Source of the DNA: Mangifera indica
Lineage: Eukaryota > Streptophyta > Magnoliopsida > Sapindales > Anacardiaceae
Reading direction: 5' to 3'
Assembly: GCF_011075055.1 (NCBI RefSeq)
Contig: NC_058153.1
Coordinates: 2,418,001-2,482,000 of the forward strand
Length of the DNA: 64,000 nt
Positions 21,601-30,827 of this stretch are shown piece by piece. Each line of letters starts with the position of its first letter. The stretch's first letter is position 1. Made by a program: the position numbers and the translations under genes. The notes under the pieces are model-generated. The model ran no database searches, was not told where the DNA came from, and worked only from the letters and a program-made list of their open reading frames with translations.

Positions 21601-22598
21601 TCAAGGCAGCAAAAGAAGGTAAAATTTTAATTATAAGTTTATATGTTGATGATCTCATCTTTACTGGAAATGATGATTTGATGATCTCTGAGTTTAAAAA
21701 ATCTATGAAATGTGAGTTTGACATGACTGATCTTGGCAAAATGAGGTTTTTTCTGGGTCTTGAAGTGTTGCAAAAATCTAATGGTGTGTTTATTAGTCAA
21801 AAGAAATATGCATTAGAGGTTTTGCAAAGGTTTGAAATGGATAGAAGCAACTCAGTTCATAATCCGATTGTTCCGGGTTGTAAGCTCGTGAAGGATGAAG
21901 AAGGTGTCAAGGTAGACAAGACTCATTTTAAACAGATTGTTGGTAGTCTCATGTACCTCACAGCTACTCGACCGGATGTGATGTTCGTTGTGGGTCTTAT
22001 TAGTAGGTATATGGAGAATCCTACTGAGCTTCATCAACAAGTAGCAAAAAGGGTGCTGAGATATTTGAAAGGAACGCTTGATTTTGGAATTTTCTATAAG
22101 AAGGGAGGAAATAGTGAACTTGTTGCATACACAGACAGCGATTATGCAGGGGATTTGGAAGATCGAAAAAGCACATCAGGTTATGTTTTTTTATTGAGCT
22201 CAGCAGCTGTATCTTGGCTATCAAAAAAACAACCAGTTGTTAGTTTATCTACCACTGAGGCTGAATTCATTGCTGCGGCTTCATGTGCATGTCAGGCAGT
22301 ATGGTTGAAAAGAGTGCTGGATAAATTGAGCTTGAGTCAAGGTCAGACAACTGCTATTTATTGTGATAGTAGTTCTGCAATTAAGCTGTCAAAAAATCCA
22401 GTAATGCACGGTCGTAGTAAACATATAGATGTGCGTTTCCATTTTCTTCGAGAGCTCACAAAAGCTGGTTCTGTAGAATTAGTTTATTGCAGCACACAAG
22501 ACCAATTAGCTGATGTAATGACCAAACCTCTGAAGTTAGATGTCTTCTTAAAGTTGAGAGCAGCCTTAGGAGTTTGTTCTGAAACTGATATAAACTGA
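18618..22598 (+). CDS. Copia gag-pol polyprotein
   Basis: Uninterrupted 1,326-aa polyprotein; the first ATG is MTSESSF (an in-frame TTG lies 7 codons earlier). Domains in order: UBN2-type gag (about 10-250) with a basic Arg/Gly stretch; CCHC zinc knuckle (CYCCHKLGHFQWEC, about 253); aspartic protease with active-site DSG in WYLDSGCSNHM (about 297); GAG-pre-integrase and integrase core with the HADICGP and TPQQNGVAERKN motifs (about 430-690); reverse transcriptase with catalytic YVDD (about 1010); RNase H with STTEAEF (about 1214). The pol order protease-integrase-RT-RNase H defines Ty1/copia. Length and motifs are as expected for an active family member. The stop at 22598 precedes the polypurine tract by about 20 bp. 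Confidence 0.95.
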   Translation: MTSESSFVQPSIPKFDGHYDHWAMLMENFLRSKEYWGLIETGIPAAAEGAMLTDAQRKNIEDQKLKDLKAKNYLFQALDRSILETILNKDTTKNIWDSMKQKYQGTTRVKRAQLQALRKEFEALHMKAGESVNEYFARTLAIANKMKANGENKGDVAVVEKILRSMTPKFDYVVCSIEESKDIDTLTIDELQSSLLVHEQRMSTHIEEEHALKVTHGDQSRGSGRGRASVRGRGRGRERGRQNFNKATVECYCCHKLGHFQWECPSKENEANYAETQEEMLLMACMDRNKDNKEDVWYLDSGCSNHMCGMKEYFSDLNESFRDSVMLGNNTSLAVMGKGNVRLQVNGTTQIITEVFYVPELKNNLLSIGQLQEKGLSIMFQHGRCKVFHHERGLIMDTKMSEKRMFILQAISQPLSSVCFHSIIEDKVQLWHCRYGHLGFAGLKTLQQKKMVNGLPQLKSPSRLCKDCLVGKQQRGSFPKQSTWRASQILQLIHADICGPIKPISNSKKRYLLTFTDDFSRKTWVFFLTEKTEAFDIFKRFKIRVENETNASIKGLRTDRGGEFTSQEFNNFCDKNGIQRQLTAPYTPQQNGVAERKNRTIMNMVRSMLSEKKIPKTFWPKAINWTVHVLNRSPTLAVKNKTPEEAWSGVKPSVEYFRVFGCLSHVHVPDNKRTKLDDKSLSCVLLGVSEESKAYRFYDPISQRIIISRDVMFEEDKGWDWDTKYEENIVCDLEWGDQEKEVAEIDRNRGESDLDNNVQEEEDFSSDSLAVENSSSSNRGRSRRPPVWMQDYETGERLSEEENETQLAMFTSVDPIRFEDAVKIEKWRKAMDVEMEAIKRNDTWELTDLPEGGKKIGVKWVYKTKFNESGEVDKYKARLVVKGYSQQQGVDYTEVFAPVARMETIRLVVALAAQRGWVIYQLDVKSAFLYGELNEEIFVEQPCGYVQKGHEHKVYKLKKALYGLKQAPRAWYSRIEAYFIKAGFEKCDYEHTLFIKAAKEGKILIISLYVDDLIFTGNDDLMISEFKKSMKCEFDMTDLGKMRFFLGLEVLQKSNGVFISQKKYALEVLQRFEMDRSNSVHNPIVPGCKLVKDEEGVKVDKTHFKQIVGSLMYLTATRPDVMFVVGLISRYMENPTELHQQVAKRVLRYLKGTLDFGIFYKKGGNSELVAYTDSDYAGDLEDRKSTSGYVFLLSSAAVSWLSKKQPVVSLSTTEAEFIAAASCACQAVWLKRVLDKLSLSQGQTTAIYCDSSSAIKLSKNPVMHGRSKHIDVRFHFLRELTKAGSVELVYCSTQDQLADVMTKPLKLDVFLKLRAALGVCSETDIN

Positions 22599-22617
22599 TG
22601 CTTAAGGCATTCAGTTT

Positions 22618-22629
22618 AAGGGAGGAAAA
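22618..22629 (+). other. Copia polypurine tract
   Basis: AAGGGAGGAAAA directly before the 3' LTR; primes plus-strand DNA synthesis. Confidence 0.85.
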
Positions 22630-22859
22630 TGTTGAGTTGTTCTGTTATCTAGTCAAATAATATCCCTATTGTTAAGGGTGGTATTTTCTGTTTGTTTTAG
22701 TCTTTCCACGTCTCTAGGAGTTGTTAGACGTGGGTTGCTTATTTCTTGGTCAAGCTGTTATGTAAGGCTATTTAAGAGCCAATGTTTTTCTTATTTCTGA
22801 ATAAGACGAAATCTTCAGTACCAATATTCTTTTCATAAGCTTTTCTTTTGTTATTAACA
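22630..22859 (+). repeat. Copia 3' LTR
   Basis: 230 bp matching the 5' LTR throughout; followed at once by GATGC (22860-22864), the right-hand copy of the target duplication. Confidence 0.95.
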
Positions 22860-22860
22860 G

Positions 22861-23229
22861 ATGCGAGAGAATCAAAAATATGTGGAGTTAGAAAATGGGC
22901 ATGTTCGTGAAGTCTTTTATACTAATAGCTGCGAAGGGTATAGGCGCAAAAATTGCAGACACGAGCTAATGGGACCCAAGCTAAGAGGAAAAGTTAGATT
23001 CGCCTCCTTGATACGCATGGGACCCAAGCTAAGAGGAAAAGTTAGATTCGCCTCCTTGATACGCATGGGACCCAAGTTAAGAGGAAAAGTTAGATTCGCC
23101 TCCCTGATACGTATGGGACCCAACTCTCATATGAGATCCACGTCTCATATGGGACCCAACTCTAATATGAGATCTATGTCTCATATGGGACCTAACGCTC
23201 ATATGGAACCCAACTCTCATACGGAGTAA
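22861..23229 (+). CDS. Hypothetical ORF with three 16-residue repeats
   Basis: Open from ATG 22861 (MRENQKYVELENGHVREVF) for 122 codons. Residues 37-84 are three near-identical 16-aa units containing RGKVRFASLIRMGPKL, followed by a degenerate (M)GPNSHMRS-type tail built from CATATGAGA/TCTCATATG palindromes. No family recognised. The start lies one base after the copia LTR, inside its target duplication, so the natural 5' context is disrupted. The 48-bp repeat keeps the frame by arithmetic, so coding status is doubtful. Confidence 0.25.
   Translation: MRENQKYVELENGHVREVFYTNSCEGYRRKNCRHELMGPKLRGKVRFASLIRMGPKLRGKVRFASLIRMGPKLRGKVRFASLIRMGPNSHMRSTSHMGPNSNMRSMSHMGPNAHMEPNSHTE
22969..23112. repeat. 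48-bp tandem repeat, three copies
   Basis: Units at 22969, 23017 and 23065, each starting ATGGGACCCAAG(C/T)TAAG; only a few substitutions separate them. A shorter irregular repeat of TCTCATATGGGACC follows to about 23225. Confidence 0.9.
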
Positions 23230-23978
23230 CTCTGGTTGAAAAAAGTAAAGATAAATTTATTATTTTATTAATAATATTAAAAATATATAAATTTTATTAT
23301 ATTTTTATTTTTATTTAAAATTTTTTAATTTTTAAAAATAATATTCTCTTCACTAAAACTTAAGAATTATTTTTTAAAGGCTGTCCGGCCACTGGCCAAT
23401 GTCACTTCTAAGTTTAATTTATCTTTCAAAGGGATTTGTGAGAGCATAGAAATGGAAAGCATTGATGCTCTTAAGAATTCCAACGTTCAATTTTTTAAAT
23501 ATTAAATGTTGAAGGAAATTTATATTCTTCCAAAATAGAAATCGTTGAAATGGACCACCATGTTTATATTTAGGCCTAAAATTTGTTGAAATTAGGGTTT
23601 TAAAATTAGATAAATGATCGAATCAATTATCTCATCAGATCATGATTTAATCAGTTTAATTTATTTTTAAATTATTATAAATTTTTTAAATAATATAATC
23701 CAATTAACACATTTTTTAAACATAAATCATATAAAATTCATTGGAAGTAACCTTTTACAATTCAATAATGGCAAAACTTATTTGAAAAATAAATTTCAAT
23801 TTAATAAAACAAAAAGACTCAAAAAAGCAAAATAAAAAAATTAAATATATTATATTATATAAACAATAAGATATTATTATATAATTAAATATTATTTTAT
23901 TTTTTATTTTTTATTTAAAATTATCTAACCTTATAATAAAATATCGTTATTGCGTGTGCATTCGTGAATATCCTTCAG

Positions 23979-24143
23979 CATCTGCTTGACTGTATTGCCG
24001 TTAACTCTCCCTTTGTCGATGCTTGTGCAGCGGAAGGACTGCTTCCTTATAGGCTGATGGTAGGCCCCCAACCTTGTGATTTTGGCCTCAAGTGGGATTC
24101 CTTAATAGAGGGTCGAGAAAGCGACTTTTTTTATCTGGGCTAA
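23979..24143 (+). other. Unidentified exon-like open stretch
   Basis: 54 codons open after an AG (TTCAG) up to a TAA, reading HLLDCIAVNSPFVDACAAEG then LLPYRLMVGPQPCDFGLKWD and SLIEGRESDFFYLG. Residue composition looks protein-like (Cys, Trp, Pro-Tyr), unlike the AT-rich surroundings. I do not recognise the family and see no adjoining exon. Confidence 0.25.
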
Positions 24144-26023
24144 ATGACTTTTCCTTCTTCCGATCCCACTTCGGCTAACGCGAGGAAAGTCTCCACCGTT
24201 CTCAGGGGAAACAAGCATTGTTTTTGCAGTGACACTTGGGATCCAATCATTTGAGCCGAGCGTGGGATACATGAAGTTCCCCTCCATGGGGCAAAGCCAA
24301 AGCAATGGGCCATCACACTCGGCTCGCTACAACAATGGGCCATCTATGGAAAACAAATAATCAACGGGTCAACAATGTTTTACATCAAATTTTACCTCCA
24401 ATGCATTCATACAAGCAGCGCTGTCAGAGCCATACATAAAGTTCCCCTCCATGGGGCAAGCCAAAACAATGGGCCATCTATATAGGAAACAAATAATCAA
24501 CGGGTCAAAAATATTTTACATCAAATTTTACCATTAAATTCAAGTGAATTAACACCTATAATATAAGGCATGTGTTATGTACTTACGATGTATGAATATT
24601 ATATTATAAGTTTTATGTTTTTTATTTTACAGTAAAATTATATACACATATTTTTAATTTCACAATCTAATATATAAATAATGTATTTTCAATCATTATA
24701 TAAATAAGTGACTTTTGAATTAAAGTTAAAATAATATTTAATCATATAATAACATATTATTTATTTACTCATTTGTATATTCAAAATTGTCTGTATATTG
24801 TATTGTTCTTTCTTTTAACAAATGTGAAAAGGAATTTTGTTATCTTCTCTTTAGACTAGTCTAAAATCAATATGTTTAGGGGACTTCTTCAAATTTTTTT
24901 TTTATTTTGCAACAAAAAATCTTCTTCAAATTGAATCTCTCTTTTAAGATTGTATCAATATTACCAAACAAGTCAAACTCTAAATTTGCTAATTGAGTCC
25001 ACAACTTTTAACATGTTTTATATGGTTAAACATCCTCAAATATAAATCGATCTAACATGAAATTGAAGGTACTTTTTCTACTTCTAAAAGTTAGACTGAA
25101 CAAATGAGCTTACAAAAATTTAAATATATAAATAATATGTTATCATATAATTTAATGATTTTAAATTATAAATAATAAATTTATGTAACTAATCATGTGC
25201 TAAAAAGTTGTGTACATTCCACTAAATTATATCACTAGATAACTATATTTTAAACTATTTCGATGAAGCTTCCAAACCCAAGAAGGATGCAGGAAAGATC
25301 CTACAATAATAAAAGTTTTGTCTTGGATTGGTAATCCAATTTCACCATATCGATTTTAGAAGTAAAGAATATCAAGCGACCAATCATAAGATTATGGAAA
25401 TAAAATAGCACAAATTGTTACGCCATACAAATGATATAGGATGCGTTACAGATTGGAAACATATTCTTTCTTGCCATAATATACATGAATACTTTCATTA
25501 GCCATTATGAAAATTTAATATATAGAAATATTTCGGTTCAATCAAAATACGCCCAAAAAAAAAACAGTAATGCAAAGAAGCTAAAAAAATATTTTAAAAA
25601 TTCTCTTACAACTTCAATATGATAAAATTTAGCCATTATCTTCCAATGGCCGTATCCATAAAAAGAATGTCGGAGAGATTTTAGATTGTTTCTTGAAATC
25701 TTTGTAGTATCAGTTATACCCGCATAAAGAGAAAGGATTCGTTGACTTAAAGACATTGAGTGTTCGCAAACCTTTTTCAAAACTCAAAAATCTTGTATCT
25801 TATCTTCTACTATCATTGAGATCAAACCCTGCATTAAAAGAAAAATATGTTATCATAATTTGGATACATATTTGTTATATAATCTGGGTATGTCATCATA
25901 TAATTGAATGATTTTAAATTAAAAAATAACACTTAATCAAATCATAACATTTAACATTACTTTTAATTAATATTTAAGATATATTTAGAGAGAGAAGAAA
26001 GATAAGTAGAAAATTACTGTTGA

Positions 26024-26515
26024 AATTCAATATTGGTGGAAGGAGCAGTGGAGGAGGAGTTGGTGATGGCGGCAAAGACAGCCTGCGACAACACAACGGT
26101 GGTGCCAGAATTAGAAGGCGGAGAAGCAGATTGAAGAGCATATTCAAAAATCTTGATATGAATAGTGACGCCGGCTAAGCAAGTGTTGGCCTCCGTGGCG
26201 CTTATGCATCAAACCAAATATGGTCTCCCACACAACCATCGCCGGCGGCTCCAAACAAATTGCTTGATGGAAACTGCGTTTGATCATTGCCATAGCATGC
26301 TGTAGCTGTACGTATATATGTATGTATCAAAGTTGAATTAGCAATGAGGAAAACTAGGCCTTGAATCTTATGAAATGCGGGTGAAATTTTTATATATACT
26401 TACGTAAATACGGCAGAGTATACCGGGCGGCCATTCCTACGTCTGCATAAGAGATGTAGATGAAAAAAGGAGGATGGCTATGAGCAGCCATGGCTGTGGC
26501 CTCAGTACTTTTGCA
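26024..26515 (-). pseudogene. EG45/plant natriuretic peptide-like pseudogene
   Basis: Minus-strand copy of the gene at 54702-55237. Exon 2 (about 26330-26024) still ends in the NIEFQQ-stop equivalent and keeps the CYGNDQTQFPSSNLFGAAGD block. A deletion of about 19 bp removes most of the WDNGASCG codons and shifts the frame. The exon 1 start codon is destroyed (GGCATTTC in the intact gene, GTACTTTT here). Upstream and downstream DNA is also duplicated, so this is a segmental copy that died. Confidence 0.8.
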
Positions 26516-27034
26516 GCAGCAAGAGGTCTCAAAGAAGTGTCTCCCTTTTGCTAATTATCTTCTAGGAGATAAACTTTTCGTCCCTGTAGTTTCCAGCGGA
26601 ATAGGGAACATATAGACATTAGAAAGACTTGTAGATTAATTTGGTGCAGTTCATTTGAAGATTCAAAATTTTAAAACCATTTGATGGGGTATCTAAATCT
26701 TTCTTTGTCACGTTGACTGCTGACCTAACATTAATATTCCATGCCTAGAAAATGGACACAACACAACTTCTCAGAGATGATAAAGCTAAAGGGCGGATGG
26801 TCCCAATTTCTGATTACAGTTGCTTTTGGTGTTATTCTTTAGGCCAAAGCACTTATTCCCACCCAAGGTTTGATGCATTCCAAAACTCTCACTCTCAGCT
26901 TTTTCAAAACCTAAATACCGGTCCGTTATCTAATTTCTATTACTTTTATTTGTTAGTTACAAGTGTAAAAATATCACTTTATCAATAATATTAAAAAAAT
27001 ATAATTTTATCTCGAGTTTTGAAAATAGACAATT

Positions 27035-27560
27035 TTTCCATAAAAATGATTGATGTAGCATGTTCCCTGTTGGCAAATAAGAAAGATTACTCATCCATAC
27101 TTCAACAAGAATAAAAAACATATCCTGTCTAATTCTAGATATCAATTAAAAAGATTCAAGAAAAAGAATTATATTTATCATTAAACGAGTGGAACATGCT
27201 TCACTCATGTGTCAATAACAATTACATAACGAAGCGAGACAAAACTATAAAATGCGCATAGGTTAAAATAGAGCATTATTCTTAGAAGAAGAATGAATGA
27301 ACGCATGAGATGGTCGGGAGAAAGCAAACAAACCTTGCCATGACAAAGAGTTCTCTAACCATTCTAGAGCCTTCTCCAATATATTTCTGAACCTGAAACC
27401 CTGATGAAAGTACAATCAGTATGATGACGCACAGCTCTAGGCACCAGTGTTTTTCCAGTACCAGGTGGTCCATATAGCAACACACCCTGTTATGTAAGAG
27501 AAACCAAAGAGAGAGACCGAGTTTGTAATATGTACCCAAGCGACAAGATGAGCAAATAGA
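27035..27560 (-). pseudogene. RPT6 exon 6-5 fragment (module 2)
   Basis: Minus strand: start of exon 4 side intron (27560-27487), exon 5 (27486-27334, 153 bp instead of 164), intron 5 (27333-27069) and a diverged beginning of exon 6 (27068-27035, around HAPSIIFMD). It carries the same 11-bp deletion between GGTTCAGAA repeats as module 1. Intron sequences are retained, so this is a genomic copy. Exons 1-4 and 7-9 are absent; Ran 5' DNA takes their place upstream. Confidence 0.8.
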
Positions 27561-27785
27561 TGCGATATAACAACACTCAAATTAATAAAAGCGCATAAAT
27601 AAAAAATCCAGGATTTAACAAATCATCAAAGAATTAATTAGGTCCAACTCGTTGACGGTTCAAAGAATTATTAACATAAACCATCAATCACTCAAATATC
27701 AAGGGTTCAAAGAACTAATTAATAATACACTCAAATTATCAACATAAACCATCAATCACTCAAACAAAGGGTCTAATATAAAAAT

Positions 27786-28534
27786 GGCCAAAGGACTATT
27801 TTCCACCCAAACTATGCTGAATTCTCAAAGTTCTCTCTATTAACTTTAAAAATATCATCTGTCCACTCATAACAGGTTAAATTTAACAGAACCCTAACCC
27901 CTAAAAATTTAATCTCATTTTCCCCCCTAAAAGTTTAAAAACTAACATTTTATTCCTTAAGCTAAGTATGAAAAGATCGCATTTCCTCTCCTAGGATTTA
28001 GTTTTCAAACCCATTCACTTTCTCCGATTGTCTCTCTCTCCCGAATGTTTCTCTTCCACCGACGACTCTTCTCAACTCCACCCCAACCCATCCGACGCCG
28101 AAAGACGACGTCTTGAAAAAGAAATCGTCTTCCCAAACAATGAAAACAAGATAGATCAATCGATTTCTCTTTCCAGATGATGTCGAATGAGTTGGGGTGG
28201 AGTTAAAACGGGTCATCAGTGAAAAAGAAACTATCAGGAGGGAGAGACAGTAGGCAATGGTGTCGGAGAAAGTGAATGAGTTTCGAAACTAAACCCTAGG
28301 GGGAGAAATGTGATCTTTTCAAACTTGGTTGAAGAGAGAAAAGTTAATTTTTTAAATTTAGGAGGAAAAATGAAATCATATTAAGTTTATTTTTAAAATT
28401 GAATATAAAATGATGATTTTACCTTTACTACAGTTGATTTTAACTGTTCGTGGGTGAATATTTAATATTATCAAAAATAAAAAATGAAAACTTGATATTA
28501 CAGCATACCTTAGTGAGAAATAGTCCTTTGGCCA
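27786..28534. mobile_element. MITE-like element, GGCCAAAGGACTATTT family
   Basis: About 749 bp. Left end GGCCAAAGGACTATTTTCCAC; right end complementary (AGAAATAGTCCTTTGGCCA). Module 1 has the empty site (TAATATAAAAATTAATAAAAG near 15997). Here ATAAAAAT flanks both sides, a 7-8 bp duplication compatible with hAT. Internal ORFs are not believable genes. Relatives lie at 33054-33790 and, truncated, at 2640-3043; 450-1303 is probably another. Confidence 0.8.
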
Positions 28535-28809
28535 ATAAAAATTAATAAAAGGGAAAGTAGTTCCAAAAGCACTATCGCTTTTCCCCAAAACTCCTTTAAA
28601 CAAAAACAATAAAAAAATGTATTTCCATTAACTGTTAACATGAAACTTCATGTCTCTCTAAGTTACACATTCTATTTCTTGTTTGCACTCTCTTTCACGA
28701 ATAAAAATGGACAAAACCAAACATGTTGCGATATTAATTTATTAAAAAAAAAAAGAAAGAAAAGAAAACGGCCACAAATCAGAAATAAGTAAATAATCAG
28801 TAAATATAC

Positions 28810-29045
28810 CAGTGCCTCCATCACCGACGATTACAAGCTTGAAGCTTGGGTAGTCGACAGTCTGCTGATTTGGCAAAGCCTGAAAAACAAGAAAACATAA
28901 AGATTCATCCACTTAATAATCCTACCTACAAGTTTCGGAAACAATACATCAAGATCTGAAATTGTTAAATGAAACCTAAAGTATAGCAAGAAGATCGAGG
29001 AAGAGCTTACCATTAGTATATCGCGCTAGAGTGAGCGATGAAGGG
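28810..29045 (-). pseudogene. Ran GTPase 5' fragment (module 2)
   Basis: Same structure as module 1: ATG at 29013-29011 next to a GTAAGC donor, exon 2 at 28879-28810 reading [20 protein letters not shown] then GGT and a split Gly at GTATAT. This is an exact plant Ran N-terminus with the P-loop start intact. No further Ran core exon follows downstream on the minus strand; the next recognised coding piece is RPT6 exon 5 at 27486. The first two exons could still be transcribed, but the product could not be a GTPase. Confidence 0.8.
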
Positions 29046-29059
29046 AGCAGAGATATGGC

Positions 29060-30780
29060 AGACGGTGAAGACGGCAATGAGCAGGGGTCTATATGGGAGT
29101 GGGGGATTTGAATTGAGGTTCAGCGTGGCTTTAACTTAACGCTACTCTACCAACCGTTGGATTTAATTACTTTTTAGTGATGCTACTTTGTTCTGGAACA
29201 TCATTGACCGTCTGATCCTTGTTTGCCTCAGATGTACACACTTCTTTCCGCTCCGCTTTCTTTATAAGCTCATTCAAATTTCAAACTCATCCAAATCGTT
29301 TATTATACATTTTCATAAAATAAATACGTGTAAACCCACGTGTGTTTTTTAAGACATTTGAACATTGACAGGAGCCCGCAGCGAGGGCCGGCATGGTCCA
29401 ATCTGGGCAGGGCTCTCAAATATCATAGACCCTGTTGGGATCTCACGAGAAAGATTTACGGGCTGGCCTGATATATTCATAAAAAAATAAAAAATTACAA
29501 AAATTAATAATTTCAAGAAAATTAAAAATTTGCTTTAGTAGTATGGTCTGTAAAAAAACATACGAAGGAACTGTGGATCATGTCCCGGGCCTTTACATTT
29601 GGTAGATCTAATTTTGATCAAATCAATCAGACTATTTTAACTAACCAATCGAATTGAATTTTTAATTTTTTATAAGAATCTGAAATTTTCGTTATAAAGT
29701 ATATTTATTTTAGTTTATAAATTTACAAATTCAAAATATATAAATTTACAGTGGAATCCACTAATTAGTTTACAAAATGAAAGTTACAGATATATATAAA
29801 ATAAACATTCAGATTACATAAAGTTACAATTTTTTAATAATTAAATCAACAGAGTATTAGGTTTTAACTTTGATTTCATTTCTAAGTCAATATATGACCA
29901 AAAATGTATTATCTCACGAAAATATGTGGCTAAATATTTGCCAAATATCTTCAAATCTGACTGATTGGATAAGAGCCGTTGCATCGCCAAAATGATGAAA
30001 GCAAACAACAATAAAAGGGGCCAAGCAGGTCGAATTGGCAAAGGGATTTAGCCATTGAATATGGTGAGTGTCCCCGCCGGCGATTGCACTAGTTTCAAAA
30101 CTTTGAGATCTGAAAGCTCTCTTCTGCAGAAAGAGTCGAAGTTGAAGAAGAAGCAACGCATAAGAAGAACGTCGGCAGTGCAAAAGTAAGGGCTGGAGAA
30201 GAGGTTCTTGGTTTTGGGTTTTATTTTTCAATTTATAATTTTTTAATATAAAGGACCGGACCAGCATGAACCGGGTTGGACCCAGAACCGGGAACACACC
30301 GCCGGTCCAATCGCGGTTCATTTCGAAAGCATGTATTAAACAGGTTTTTTAGTTTCAGAACCCGTTTGAAATGCCGGATTATAGTCCGGCAGGTCTGACC
30401 AGCCGGTCCGGTCCGGTTCTGTAAACCACGGTTTTGACTATTTCTTAAAGGTCCATGTTCGAGCATACTAAGTTATGCATGAGAAGTATTTAAAAAGCAT
30501 AATCCACAACACCAAAACAGAATCCCAATAATAAACAATATTATGTATACTTATTTTAGATATATAAATATATATATATATATTTATATATATTATCATG
30601 TGTTATTTGATGATATATATAAATATATATTTATTTGAATATCTAAAGTGGATATACAGAGATTTATTGCTCCAACAATATATGGGGGAAAACCTAAATA
30701 CCACATGCTTATTTCCAAATCCCTGCCATATAATGTCGCGAACATTTTTTAAATAATAGTAGCAAATAAAAGGTAAAAGG
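29060..30780. other. Intergenic, transposon-derived DNA; no gene
   Basis: 29060-29590 is shared with module 1. 29590-30470 is specific to module 2 and contains ACCGG/CCGGT-rich DNA around 30250-30440 typical of degenerate hAT-like MITEs, then (TA)-rich sequence near 30560-30640. ORFs here lack protein-like composition. Confidence 0.5.
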
Positions 30781-30827
30781 GCTTAAAAAGCAGCATGAAC
30801 GATCGTGGCATACCCAGTAACTGCCCT

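Larger units (their letters stand above)
18329..22859 (+). mobile_element. Full-length Ty1/copia LTR retrotransposon
   Basis: 4,531-bp element: 230-bp LTRs at both ends (TGTTGAG...TTAACA), primer-binding site, one long gag-pol ORF and a polypurine tract. The LTRs appear identical base for base, indicating very recent insertion. The ORF has no stop or frameshift, so the element looks autonomous. Its own left flank (ATCAA) does not match its right flank (GATGC); the matching GATGC lies before the extra LTR at 17971. Confidence 0.95.
23395..26900. repeat. Decayed, rearranged duplicate of the 52-58 kb region (C1)
   Basis: 23395-23510 matches RPT6 intron 8 (57795-57905). 23550-24540 shows similarity to 51980-52210 (GGACCACCATGTT, CAATGGGCCATC). 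25200-26600 matches 53550-55330, including the EG45-like gene. 26605-26840 matches 56560-56790. Order relative to RPT6 is rearranged and large parts are missing. Apart from the EG45-like pseudogene, I see no gene. Confidence 0.65.

Noticed and set aside
24102..24343. Two overlapping 67-aa minus-strand ORFs
   Set aside because: No recognisable motifs. They overlap DNA similar to the 52.1 kb intergenic region, where the frames are not conserved.
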